Source: FEN-1219 sp039933105 (GTDB taxonomy: Bacteria > Pseudomonadota > Gammaproteobacteria > Steroidobacterales > Rariloculaceae). From it: DNA of 64,000 nucleotides. Of the stretch, positions 9,026-17,806 are shown piece by piece. The first letter of the stretch is position 1, and each line of letters begins with the position of its first letter. The notes under the pieces were generated by a model that ran no database searches, was not told the DNA's origin, and saw nothing but the letters and a program-made list of their open reading frames with translations. Position numbers and translations under genes: made by a program. The stretch covers positions 62,001 to 126,000 of the forward strand of contig JBDTOT010000003.1 in assembly GCA_039933105.1 (NCBI GenBank). The letters run 5' to 3'.

Positions 9026-10631
9026 CTCGAATAGCCTCGAGGACGGCGCGGAGCTACGCGCCGACGTCTGCATAGTCGGCGCCGGCGCCGCCGGCATTAC
9101 CATCGCGCTCCAACTAGCCGCAAGCGGCCGCTCCGTATGCCTGCTCGAGAGTGGCAACGAGCACCACAGCGACGACGTACAGGCACTCTACGATCTGGAC
9201 AACCAGGGCTACCCCATCAGGGAAAACTTCATGGCGCGCGTTCGCGCGTTCGGCGGTAGCTGCAACCTGTGGGCCGGCAGGGCAATGAAGCTCAGTCCCA
9301 TCGACTTCGAGGAACGCGATTGGGTGCCTCACAGCGGCTGGCCGATTCGATTCGAGGATCTTTCACGCTACTACCCGCTCGCGGAGCGGGTGCTCCGTGT
9401 GCCGTCGTTCTCCCGTTTCGAGCGCGTCGCCGATTTGCGGGACGCAGACCCCAAGGAACGTTCGCTCTTCGACGGCGACGAGTTTTCGCCAAGCGTGGCC
9501 CTGTGGGGAGCCAAGCCGATGCGTTTCGGCAAGATCTACCGGCGTCAGCTGCGCAACAGCCGCGACATTTCCGTCTATCTCAATGCCAACGTCACGGAAA
9601 TAGTGCCTACCGAAGGCGGAGATGCGATCGCCGGGCTCGAGGTCAGGACTCTCGCCGGCAGGCGCTTCCGGGCGAAGGCGGACCAGTACGTGCTCGCTTG
9701 CGGGGGCCTCGAGAACGCCCGATTGTTGTTGGTGTCGAGGCGACGTCACGCTCACGGGATCGGCAACGAGAACGATCTCGTCGGCCGCTACTATCTCGAC
9801 CATCCAAGGACGTTGCTCGGCAGCGTACGACTGAATTTGCCGGCACGGCTGCCGTACCTCATGGGACTGCCCTTGGCCGACGGCAAAGTACAGCTGGGGA
9901 TAGCTTTGTCCGAACGCGCGCAGCGCGAGGACCGCGTGCTGAATAGCTACCTGAGCGTCGAGCCGCAGTTATCGGATTTCGCCGCTCAGCAGTACGGGCG
10001 GACCGTAAACGCACTCAAGACCGTGCTCAAGCGCGGGCATTCCGGAAGTCGTATCCGCTTCAACCCGACCAACATCGCCGACGTGCGCGAAATGATATAT
10101 TTGCTCACGCCCAAAGAGCTCATGCCGCACTTCCTCTATCGGTACTACGCCTGGTTGAAGCGTGCCATGCGGCGCACGTTGTCCGTGAGCCACCTGACGG
10201 TGATCAACTTCTGCGAACAGGTTCCAGACCCGGATAGCCGCGTCACGCTCGGCACCGAACGCGATGCGTTGGACATGCACAAGCTCGTGCTGCGCTGGCG
10301 CGTGGGCACGGCCGAGGTCGCGAGCATCGAGCGATTGCACGCACGCCTCGCACGTCGCCTGAACGCAGTGGGTATCGGTACGCTCGAGCAGGGCATGACC
10401 CTGGACTCCGCGCCTCGATTCACCGATGCATCGCATCATCTCGGCACGGCCCGAATGAGCGACAGCCCGCATACCGGTGTCGTCGACCGGAACTGCCGGG
10501 TGCATGGGATGGAGAATCTATACATTGCCGGCAGCGCCGTCTTCCCGACGGCAGGGCACGCGAACCCGACCCTGACCATCGTCGCGCTGGCCATCCGTCT
10601 CGCGGATCACCTGAAGCAGCTGTGCTCATGA
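9012..10631 (+). CDS. GMC-family flavin-dependent oxidoreductase
   Basis: The preferred start is GTG 9012, placed 4 bases after the GGTGGA ribosome-like site and overlapping the GH1 stop; GTG 9003 is the alternative. It gives 539 residues. The N-terminal FAD-binding loop is VGAGAAGITIALQLA, followed by an acidic ribose-binding residue in CLLESG. The C-terminal GMC signature is intact: HHLGTARMSDSP, a Y-I-A-G-S segment and the catalytic H-x-x-N region in GHANPTLTIVALAIRLADHL. GMC enzymes oxidise sugar or alcohol hydroxyls. With a GH1 enzyme directly upstream, a sugar or glycoside substrate is plausible but unproven. It overlaps the next gene by an ATGA. Confidence 0.9.
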   Translation: MTIIDSNSLEDGAELRADVCIVGAGAAGITIALQLAASGRSVCLLESGNEHHSDDVQALYDLDNQGYPIRENFMARVRAFGGSCNLWAGRAMKLSPIDFEERDWVPHSGWPIRFEDLSRYYPLAERVLRVPSFSRFERVADLRDADPKERSLFDGDEFSPSVALWGAKPMRFGKIYRRQLRNSRDISVYLNANVTEIVPTEGGDAIAGLEVRTLAGRRFRAKADQYVLACGGLENARLLLVSRRRHAHGIGNENDLVGRYYLDHPRTLLGSVRLNLPARLPYLMGLPLADGKVQLGIALSERAQREDRVLNSYLSVEPQLSDFAAQQYGRTVNALKTVLKRGHSGSRIRFNPTNIADVREMIYLLTPKELMPHFLYRYYAWLKRAMRRTLSVSHLTVINFCEQVPDPDSRVTLGTERDALDMHKLVLRWRVGTAEVASIERLHARLARRLNAVGIGTLEQGMTLDSAPRFTDASHHLGTARMSDSPHTGVVDRNCRVHGMENLYIAGSAVFPTAGHANPTLTIVALAIRLADHLKQLCS

Positions 10632-11746
10632 CGCCGAAGCGGAAGAAACGGCTGCTGATCGGCATTCCGTTGCTCGTCGTTACGCTGCTGCTGGCGCGCT
10701 TGGCCATCCACGAAGCCGACGCGTGGATCGCAGCGGACCCGGCACACTTCCCGCCGCTGCTGCAGGTGCGCAGGGAGGCCTCTCAGATCGCTTCGAAAAG
10801 CGTTCCGGAGGCCAAGATTGGCTTCGTCGGGGTCCCGAACGAAACCCGCGTAATCCTATCGGACGATTACACGTACACGTGGATCAACGACGCGCAAGGC
10901 TTTCCAAATCGCGCCGCTCTCGACCGTGCCGACGTGATATTTCTCGGCGACTCGCTGTTGGTGGGTTATGGCGTCGGGATCGACAAAGGCTTCGTGCAGC
11001 TCGTCGACGACATGCTGCCACATGCGACCGTGCTGAATCTCGGCAACCCGGGCGCCGGCCCCGAGCGTCAGCTGCGCACATACGAGCAGTACGGAATCCG
11101 CACGGGCGCGAAGCTCATCGTCGCCGGTATCTACCTGGCCAGCGACTTCGAGAATGACAGGCACTTCCGCGCGTGGGTCGCCGACCCGCTCGGCATGGAT
11201 TACGATCCTTATCGGCTCAGTTACGACGAACGCCACGACACGCGATCCGGCTTCAATCTGTCGAAGCGTCTCGAGCGCCACCAGGCGTATTCCTGGCTCC
11301 AGTCGGTCGTCGAGCCGTGGTTCGGCATTCCGCACGTCTTTAAGATGCCGAATGGACAGGAGCTGTTGTTCGACAGAGCCAAAGTCAGATTCGCCCTGAC
11401 CGAGTACCATGGCGATGAGACAGAAGTCCGTTCTCTCGTCGACGCAGTTGATAGACTACAAACGCTGGCGCACCAGAACGGCGCGGCGGTAGCCGTGCTG
11501 CTGATTCCAAGCAAAGAAGAGGTATTCGCGGCTCCTGCCAATGCGCACGGTGCCGCGTCCGCCGTAGGCATGCAACTCAACGAAATGGGAATCCCGGTGC
11601 TCGACCTGATTCCCGTTCTCCGCGCCCGGGCTCGGGAGCAGGCGCCCTACTTCAAGCGAGACATACACTTCAACGAATTCGGCAGCGCAGTGCTTGCCGA
11701 AGCGGTCGCGAATTGGGTCACGAGCCTGCCCGTTCGGATCGAATAG
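10628..11746 (+). CDS. Membrane-anchored SGNH-hydrolase-like protein
   Basis: The chosen start is ATG 10628, which overlaps the upstream TGA as ATGA; an in-frame GTG six bases earlier is less likely. The product has 372 residues, with a basic N-terminus and a single hydrophobic helix (about residues 7-26). The domain then carries the serine block LGDSLLVGYGVG, an N-x-G-N-P-G-A-G-P loop, and a C-terminal D-x-H in KRDIHFNEFG. It is a diverged paralog of 4091-5227, sharing the GDSL-V/L-x-G-Y-G-V core. A periplasmic deacylase or acyl-transfer accessory role is likely. Loss of activity cannot be excluded without structural alignment. Confidence 0.85.
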   Translation: MTPKRKKRLLIGIPLLVVTLLLARLAIHEADAWIAADPAHFPPLLQVRREASQIASKSVPEAKIGFVGVPNETRVILSDDYTYTWINDAQGFPNRAALDRADVIFLGDSLLVGYGVGIDKGFVQLVDDMLPHATVLNLGNPGAGPERQLRTYEQYGIRTGAKLIVAGIYLASDFENDRHFRAWVADPLGMDYDPYRLSYDERHDTRSGFNLSKRLERHQAYSWLQSVVEPWFGIPHVFKMPNGQELLFDRAKVRFALTEYHGDETEVRSLVDAVDRLQTLAHQNGAAVAVLLIPSKEEVFAAPANAHGAASAVGMQLNEMGIPVLDLIPVLRARAREQAPYFKRDIHFNEFGSAVLAEAVANWVTSLPVRIE

Positions 11747-11777
11747 AAGACCAGGCAACGACGCAGGGACGAACGCA

Positions 11778-13667
11778 ATGTGCGGAATCTCGGGTTTGGC
11801 ATGTCTTACGACCGGTTGTCGGCCGGAAGATCACGCGCACATCGTGAGCCGCATTTGCGACCTCCAGCACCACCGGGGACCCGACGACCGCGGCGGCGTC
11901 GCCATCGACAACGTTTACCTCGGCTCCAATCGCCTGAAGATACTCGACCTGTCCGCCGCGGGCCACATGCCGATGACCCACGCGGGTTGGTGGATCGTTT
12001 TCAACGGCGAGATCTACAACTTCAAGGAGCTGCGTGGCGAGCTCGAATCCCACGGGCACACGTTTCAGACACACACCGACACGGAGATCGTTCTGCACGC
12101 CTTTCAGGAATGGGGCGAAGCCTGCATCCACAAATTCCTCGGCATGTTCGCGTTCGCGATCTTCGACCCGAAGACTCGAACGACGACCTTGGTACGCGAC
12201 CGCTACGGCAAGAAACCGCTCTACTACACACAGCGTTCCGGGCACTTCATTTTCGCGTCCGAGCTGCAGGCCTTGATGCAGGTCTCGAGCGACCTGCGAC
12301 CCAATCAACAGCGATTGATCGAGTGGTCCCTTTATCGCAACGTGGACTTCGGCTCCAAGGACACGCTCGTCCAGGGGCTGAATCAGCTGATGCCGGGCCA
12401 TCTGTTGACCATCAACGGCACGACCGTCGGCGAGCAGCGCGCCTACTATTCACCTGAATCGCACGTAGCTCGAGATCAGTATCTCGAGTTCTCCGGGATG
12501 CCCGAGCGTGCGGTCGTCGACAGATTCGACGAGCTGATCAAGGCAGGCGTCGAGTCGCGCCTCGTCAGTGACGTGCCCGTCGGCACGTTGTGCAGCGGCG
12601 GCATCGATTCCAGCCTGGTCACGGCTCTTTGCACGCACAGCCTGGGAAAGAGCGTGGCGGCGTTCAACGTGGCGATTCAGGGTTACCACGAGCTCGACGA
12701 GAATCGCTTCGCGCAAACCGTGGCCGATTCGCTCGGCATCCAGTTGCTCACCTATTCGCTGACCGGCGCAGATTTTCGGCGAACGTTGACGCGCGCGATG
12801 TATCACAGCGACGAGCCGTTGACGCATGCCAACTCGATCGCCTACCTGCTGGTATGCGAGTTTGCTCGCCAACAGGGCGTTACGGTGCTCTTGTCCGGAG
12901 AAGCAGCCGATGAGCTGTTCGGCGGATACCGCCACCGTCACAGGCGCATCGGCCACATTGCGAAGGCGCAACGCGTTCTGAAGCACGCTCCGCCGTGGCT
13001 GCGGCGCGCCATGTCCCTGCTCGGCTACGTTGCGGACGGGGTGCCCCTGGCCGCCTTTGGCGGATATCCGGGATTGCTCGGGCACAGCACTTCTTTCATA
13101 GACAGGTACGCGCGCGAGACTCTGCGGCTTCGCTGCGAGGAAGCGTATGCGTTCGTCGAGAACGAAACGGAACGCGCCATCCTGAGCGGCATGCTCGCCG
13201 ACGTCACCGATTTCCTGGCGCCTCTATTGTCGCGCCTCGACCGCATGAGCATGGCGGCTTCGATCGAAACTCGTTGTCCGTTCCTGGACCACCGGATCGT
13301 TCACGCCGCCGTCAATCTACCGATGAAGTTCAAGCTTCGCGGCAACACGGACAAGTGGATTCTGAAGGAAGTCGCGCGGCGCTATGTCCCCGCGGAAATT
13401 GTCGATCGCAAGAAGAAGGGGTTTCCTTTACCGGTCGCGGATTATTTGGCGCCATTGGCGAACAGAAAGTTCTTCGAACACGGCTTCTGCACCGAAGTGC
13501 TCGAGATGCAGGCGCCGGGATTGCTGCACACGGTCGACAATTGGCGCAGTAACGTGCACGGCTTCTTCAATCTGCTGGCCCTGGAGATTTGGGGCCGGCT
13601 GTTCTTCCTCAACGAATCGATCGATCAGGTGAACGCGCGGCTGGAATCGCTCCAGACGACGCGCTGA
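11778..13667 (+). CDS. asnB: Glutamine-hydrolysing asparagine synthase (AsnB-like)
   Basis: The start is ATG 11778, which places the catalytic cysteine directly after the initiator (MCGISG), as required for class II glutamine amidotransferases. The protein has 629 residues. The N-terminal glutaminase lobe has RGPDDRG and NGEIYNFKELR. The C-terminal synthase domain has the ATP pyrophosphatase loop CSGGIDSSL (about residues 271-279), and LSGEAADELFGGY and ETRCPFLDHRIV complete the signature. In polysaccharide loci such enzymes are thought to amidate a uronic acid or other carboxylate rather than aspartate. A second complete copy is at 35549-37438 and a glutaminase-less relative at 26986-28215. 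Confidence 0.94.
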   Translation: MCGISGLACLTTGCRPEDHAHIVSRICDLQHHRGPDDRGGVAIDNVYLGSNRLKILDLSAAGHMPMTHAGWWIVFNGEIYNFKELRGELESHGHTFQTHTDTEIVLHAFQEWGEACIHKFLGMFAFAIFDPKTRTTTLVRDRYGKKPLYYTQRSGHFIFASELQALMQVSSDLRPNQQRLIEWSLYRNVDFGSKDTLVQGLNQLMPGHLLTINGTTVGEQRAYYSPESHVARDQYLEFSGMPERAVVDRFDELIKAGVESRLVSDVPVGTLCSGGIDSSLVTALCTHSLGKSVAAFNVAIQGYHELDENRFAQTVADSLGIQLLTYSLTGADFRRTLTRAMYHSDEPLTHANSIAYLLVCEFARQQGVTVLLSGEAADELFGGYRHRHRRIGHIAKAQRVLKHAPPWLRRAMSLLGYVADGVPLAAFGGYPGLLGHSTSFIDRYARETLRLRCEEAYAFVENETERAILSGMLADVTDFLAPLLSRLDRMSMAASIETRCPFLDHRIVHAAVNLPMKFKLRGNTDKWILKEVARRYVPAEIVDRKKKGFPLPVADYLAPLANRKFFEHGFCTEVLEMQAPGLLHTVDNWRSNVHGFFNLLALEIWGRLFFLNESIDQVNARLESLQTTR

Positions 13668-13678
13668 TCGCGCGCGTC

Positions 13679-13685
13679 GGGAGGA
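13679..13685 (+). promoter_or_regulatory. Shine-Dalgarno sequence supporting a TTG start
   Basis: GGGAGGA sits five bases before TTG 13691. It is the best ribosome site near the GT2 N-terminus and decides the start, since no ATG gives a sensible beginning just upstream of the conserved domain. Confidence 0.55.
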
Positions 13686-13690
13686 ATGGT

Positions 13691-14719
13691 TTGCCCAGCG
13701 AGCTCGGGTGGTTAAGAGGCGATGCTTCGAGGATCAGTCAGTTGGCGCCCAGCAATCCGCAATTGTCAGTCATCGTGCCCTTCTTCAACGAAGAGGACAG
13801 CATACGGCCGTTGCATGCTGCCATCGTCGACGCGGTAGCTCCGCTCGGCATCGAGTTCGAGATGGTGTTCGTCGACGACGGCAGCGTCGACTCGACGATG
13901 GCTATCGCGTCCGCGATCGCGAATCGCGATCCGCGCGTGCGGGTGATCAGGTTTCGCCGCAACTATGGCCAGACAGCGGCGATGGCGGCCGGCATCGAAT
14001 ACGCGCGCGGCGCGACCCTGCTCACGATGGACGGCGATTTGCAGAACGACCCCGCCGACATTCCGCTCTTCCTGGAGAAGATCGCCGAGGGATTCGACAT
14101 CGTCGTCGGCTGGCGCTACGACCGTCAGGACAAGCTTTTCTCACGGAAGCTTCTGTCGAAAGCCGCCAACTGGCTGATCGGGATCGTAACCGGCGTGCAC
14201 ATCAAAGACAGCGGTTGCTCTCTGAAGGCGTATCGCGCATCGTTGATCAAGGCAATTCCGTTGTACTCGGAGATGCACCGCTTCATCCCCGCCATCGTGT
14301 CGATCACGGGACCCCGGCTCGCGGAGATCAAAGTGCGGCATCACGCGCGCCGGTTCGGTCGATCGAAGTACGGCGTATCGCGGGTCCCGAAAGTGCTGCT
14401 CGATCTCCTGGTGATCAAGACGGCCGTATCGTTTACCTCGAAGCCACTGCTGTGGTTCGGACTGATGTCCGTGCCGGCGTTGCTGTTCGCAGCGGCGGCT
14501 CTCGGCTACACCACCTACTCTCTGCTGGAAGACGACACGCTGCCGTTACCCACCGCGGGCTCCGGATTGATCTTCCTGGCGTCCGCGATCATTTCGATCT
14601 GCAGCGGCGCTCTCGGCGACCTCATCTACAAGCTCGGCAACGTCCGTCCATATCAGTTCGCGCGGCTGACGCAGGATCCGGCTTTGCCGCTGACGGATGA
14701 GGACGTGCGGAATGACTGA
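13691..14719 (+). CDS. GT2 glycosyltransferase, DPM1/GtrB-like, catalytically complete
   Basis: The TTG start at 13691 follows a strong ribosome site and gives 342 residues. The frame is also open upstream into the asnB 3' end, but that part has no homology. The GT-A core is LSVIVPFFNEEDSIRPLH, VFVDDGSVDST and the DxD segment TMDGDLQNDPADIPLF. DSGCSLKAYRASL follows, and two C-terminal transmembrane helices complete the polyprenyl-phosphate glycosyltransferase architecture. It overlaps by 8 bases the next gene, a relative in which the same motifs are lost. The two may form a heteromeric pair. Confidence 0.9.
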   Translation: MPSELGWLRGDASRISQLAPSNPQLSVIVPFFNEEDSIRPLHAAIVDAVAPLGIEFEMVFVDDGSVDSTMAIASAIANRDPRVRVIRFRRNYGQTAAMAAGIEYARGATLLTMDGDLQNDPADIPLFLEKIAEGFDIVVGWRYDRQDKLFSRKLLSKAANWLIGIVTGVHIKDSGCSLKAYRASLIKAIPLYSEMHRFIPAIVSITGPRLAEIKVRHHARRFGRSKYGVSRVPKVLLDLLVIKTAVSFTSKPLLWFGLMSVPALLFAAAALGYTTYSLLEDDTLPLPTAGSGLIFLASAIISICSGALGDLIYKLGNVRPYQFARLTQDPALPLTDEDVRND

Positions 14720-15680
14720 CGAGACCGCGCCGATCATGGTGTCCGGCGTCATTCCGGTGGGTCGCCGGCATGCGGACATGGTCGGGCTCTACGAGGCGTA
14801 CCGGTCGGGATTCGAGCAACTCGGCCTGCCGTACGAGATCATCTTCGTCCTCGACGGGCTCCGTCCACAGGTCAGCGAATCGCTGCGTAAGATCCAGCGG
14901 GGCGGCGCCCGGCTCGTCGTGCTCCGCCTGACTCGATCCTTCGGCGAGGCCACGGCTCTGATGGCCGGGTTCGAGCGCGCCGCCGGTTCCATCGTGGTGA
15001 CGTTGCCCGCTTATCATCAGATAGAAGGCACGGAAATCGCCAAGCTCGTCGGCGCCCTCGACTCTGCCGACCTCGCGGTCGGCAGGCGATGGCCACGAGC
15101 CGGTGGCGCACTCGACAGATTGCGCCGCGGCGCTTTCCACACCCTGGTCGGCAAGCTCACGGGTTCTCGCTTCCGGGATCTCGGGTGCGGCGCGCGCGCA
15201 TTGAAACGACGAGTGCTCGAAGAGATTCCTCTGTACGGCGACCAGCACCGGTTCCTGCCTTTGCTGGCCGATCGCCAGGGTTTTCGCATCGCGGAAATCG
15301 ATGTGAAGCAGTCGCCCCTGGATCGGTACGAAGGCGGCTATCCTGCGAAAGAATATGCGCACCGCGCGCTGGACGTCCTGACCGTGCTGTTCCTGATTCG
15401 CTTCACGAAAAAGCCGCTGCGATTCTTTGGCATGCTCGGCGTGCTCACCTTCATCTTCGGCGCGGCCATCATCGGCTACCTGGGGATCGACCGGCTGGTC
15501 TTCGGGGAACCGTTGGGCGAGCGTCCCGTGCTGCTGCTGTCTTCGCTGCTGGTCGTGCTGGGATTGCAGCTCCTCGCCATCGGGCTGTTGGGGGAACTGA
15601 TCATCTTTACCCACGCCGGCAGGACTCAAGACTATCAAGTCGAAGAGATCATAGAATCCAGCGGTGTCGCCGTTTCGTGA
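14712..15680 (+). CDS. GT2-fold protein lacking the DxD motif (probable pseudo-glycosyltransferase)
   Basis: The start is ATG 14712, giving 322 residues. The overall GtrB-like design is kept: an N-terminal GT-A-like domain with RSFGEATALMAGFERAAGS, a D-L-G-C-G-A-R-A-L-K segment matching the usual C-G-F/S-K-A-Y region, and two C-terminal helices. However, the V-D-D-G-S motif is replaced by V-L-D-G-L (about residues 46-50). The DxD position reads TLPAYHQ (about residues 97-103), so the metal and nucleotide ligands are missing. The gene is intact and co-transcribed with a complete GT2 (8-base overlap), so a regulatory or scaffold subunit seems more likely than decay. A changed donor or mechanism is the alternative. 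Confidence 0.85.
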   Translation: MTDETAPIMVSGVIPVGRRHADMVGLYEAYRSGFEQLGLPYEIIFVLDGLRPQVSESLRKIQRGGARLVVLRLTRSFGEATALMAGFERAAGSIVVTLPAYHQIEGTEIAKLVGALDSADLAVGRRWPRAGGALDRLRRGAFHTLVGKLTGSRFRDLGCGARALKRRVLEEIPLYGDQHRFLPLLADRQGFRIAEIDVKQSPLDRYEGGYPAKEYAHRALDVLTVLFLIRFTKKPLRFFGMLGVLTFIFGAAIIGYLGIDRLVFGEPLGERPVLLLSSLLVVLGLQLLAIGLLGELIIFTHAGRTQDYQVEEIIESSGVAVS

Positions 15681-15756
15681 CAACTATCACGCGGGCGCTG
15701 CTTTCCAGCTCGTACACTGCGTCGTTTGCCGCTGACGCTTTCGAAAGGAAGTTCTC

Positions 15757-17757
15757 GTGACCGACGAGGCCGCCGGATCAGTCAAGCGCGGGATCTACCG
15801 CCGTGCTCCGCTGTTCGCCGCCGCGGCCATCGCCGTCATCATCGGAGTCATTGCTCGCTTCAAGGGCCTGGGCAAATGGCCGTTCGAGGTCGACGAGTAT
15901 TACTTCGGCAGATCGGTAGAGAACGTGCTTCGGTTCGGTACACCGGCCTACGAATGCGGTGGTTACTACGTGCGCGGCATCCTGATGCAATACCTCGCGG
16001 CCGGGCTGCGGCTCGCCGGGTTCGCGCCGGAGCTTGCGCCAAGAGCCATCGCGGCCGTCTCGAGTCTGATCGCGCTGCCCGCAGTGTTCCTCCTCGGCCG
16101 CCGAGTTCACGGCCGCACCGTCGGGGTATTGGCCGTCGCGCTGCTCGCGCTCTCGGTTTGGGAGATCGAGATCGCGCGGTTCGGCCGCATGTACGCGCCG
16201 TTCCAGGCCGTTTTCGTCTGGTATCTGGTCTTCTTCGTTCGCTATACGATCGATCGGGAAACGAAAGCGCTGTGGGGCATGGCCATCCTGTCGATCGTCG
16301 GCGCGCTCGTATGGGAGGGCGGCGCCCTGATGGCGGTTGCCAACCTGCTGCCCCCCTTCATCAATCACACTCGAGGGCGCCTGACCGCGCGGCAATGGGC
16401 GTACCTCGGCGCCATGGCCTTGCTCGTTCCGCCGCTGTACTGGCTCACCACCAACGACCTGCGCTACGTCGGCGACGTGCCCCCATGGCCCCCGGGTTAC
16501 CTGGACATCCTCGCTCAGCGCTCCGAGGCGCCCGATGGACCGTACGCCTTGTGGACGACATTGACCTCGCAGCCGCTGTGGATGGTGCTCGGCCTGCCGT
16601 TGCTGGCCTGTGCCCTCTGGGCGCTGAAGTGGATCTTCGGTTTCCGGGAGCGCTGGCTCGCCGCGGCGGGATTGCTGGCGGCGCTTGCGGCCGCGCTGGC
16701 TCATCAGTTTCTGGTGGTCGGTGCGGTGCTCGTGCTGTTGTTGCTGACGCGGCTCGTGCAGTGGCGCGAGCTCTTCGCACGGGCGGCGCTGCCATTCCTC
16801 GCCACGATCGCCGTGGCCGCGATCTTCTGGACCGCGTTCGGTCTGACCACGAACAGCTGGCAAGGCGACGAACCCTTGTCAGGCATGTCGCGCCTGGTGA
16901 GCCTGGGCTACGAATTCTTCGGCCTTCCGGACATCGCCGAGGTGATCGCGCAGCCATGGGCGAGAGCGGCCCCGTTCCTGGGGTTGGGGCTCATGCTGTT
17001 GCTGGGGTTCGCCGCCGGCCGCGTGATCCTTGCGAAGGGCGCCGGCGTATCGATCGAAGCGGCGCTGCTGGTACTCGTCGCCGTCATGCTGCTGCTGGTC
17101 GGGCTCAGCGATCCGCCGCGCGCCGAGACTCGCTATATCTTCTTCCTGTACCCGCTGGTGGTGGTGCTCGCGATCTCCGCCGTGTTCCGGATCGCGGAGC
17201 TCGTCGCCCAACGCCCGTCAACCGCGGTCGCGCTCGGGATCGTGGCCACGGTGTCCGCCTTCGCGCTGTCGGAGGACTTTCAGCCGGCACACCTGCGAAA
17301 CATCGACAGCGCGGACGTCACGTTCAGACGCAACATGCCACCGGGCGTACGCAACCACTATGTCGGTCGCGGCGACATCCGGGAAGTGGCGAACTGGTTG
17401 GCCGCGAATACCAAGCCGACCGACCTCGTGATCAGCGGTCAAGGCATTGCTTCGCTCGACTTCTATTATCCGCGCCTGGACTTCGTGTTCGTGGACCCCA
17501 GCGACGCACGGCTCGGCGGCTGGTCGTGTCAGCGCGGCACCGTAGATCGGTGGAGCAACCGGCCTCTCGTCTATTCCGTGCCGGAACTACGCCAACGTAT
17601 CGCGGCATCGCCTCGCAGTTTCATCGTGATCGACTCACGCCTGCTCGATTCCGTGCTGGCGGATCTGCAGGGATTGAATCCCGAAGTGGCTTGGTCGAAC
17701 GAGTACGGCGGCCACGCTATACTTCGGATGGGCCCCAGTGGATCGCCGGGGCCATAG
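15757..17757 (+). CDS. GT39-type integral membrane glycosyltransferase (ArnT/PMT-like)
   Basis: The GTG start at 15757 has an AAGGAAG ribosome site. The 666-residue protein has about 11-12 transmembrane helices and a C-terminal soluble domain of roughly 170 residues. The first periplasmic loop has WPFEVDEYYFGRSVENV, where the adjacent D-E pair matches the catalytic acidic residues of the ArnT/PMT GT-C fold. Such enzymes use polyprenyl-phosphate-linked sugars in the periplasm, fitting the nearby GtrB-like GT2 genes as donors. The acceptor (protein, lipid or polysaccharide) is unknown. The gene starts 76 bases after the pseudo-GT2. Confidence 0.88.
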   Translation: MTDEAAGSVKRGIYRRAPLFAAAAIAVIIGVIARFKGLGKWPFEVDEYYFGRSVENVLRFGTPAYECGGYYVRGILMQYLAAGLRLAGFAPELAPRAIAAVSSLIALPAVFLLGRRVHGRTVGVLAVALLALSVWEIEIARFGRMYAPFQAVFVWYLVFFVRYTIDRETKALWGMAILSIVGALVWEGGALMAVANLLPPFINHTRGRLTARQWAYLGAMALLVPPLYWLTTNDLRYVGDVPPWPPGYLDILAQRSEAPDGPYALWTTLTSQPLWMVLGLPLLACALWALKWIFGFRERWLAAAGLLAALAAALAHQFLVVGAVLVLLLLTRLVQWRELFARAALPFLATIAVAAIFWTAFGLTTNSWQGDEPLSGMSRLVSLGYEFFGLPDIAEVIAQPWARAAPFLGLGLMLLLGFAAGRVILAKGAGVSIEAALLVLVAVMLLLVGLSDPPRAETRYIFFLYPLVVVLAISAVFRIAELVAQRPSTAVALGIVATVSAFALSEDFQPAHLRNIDSADVTFRRNMPPGVRNHYVGRGDIREVANWLAANTKPTDLVISGQGIASLDFYYPRLDFVFVDPSDARLGGWSCQRGTVDRWSNRPLVYSVPELRQRIAASPRSFIVIDSRLLDSVLADLQGLNPEVAWSNEYGGHAILRMGPSGSPGP

Positions 17758-17806
17758 CCCATGCCGGGCACACGCATTTAACCTACCTACTGACCAAGAG
17801 ATTCAT

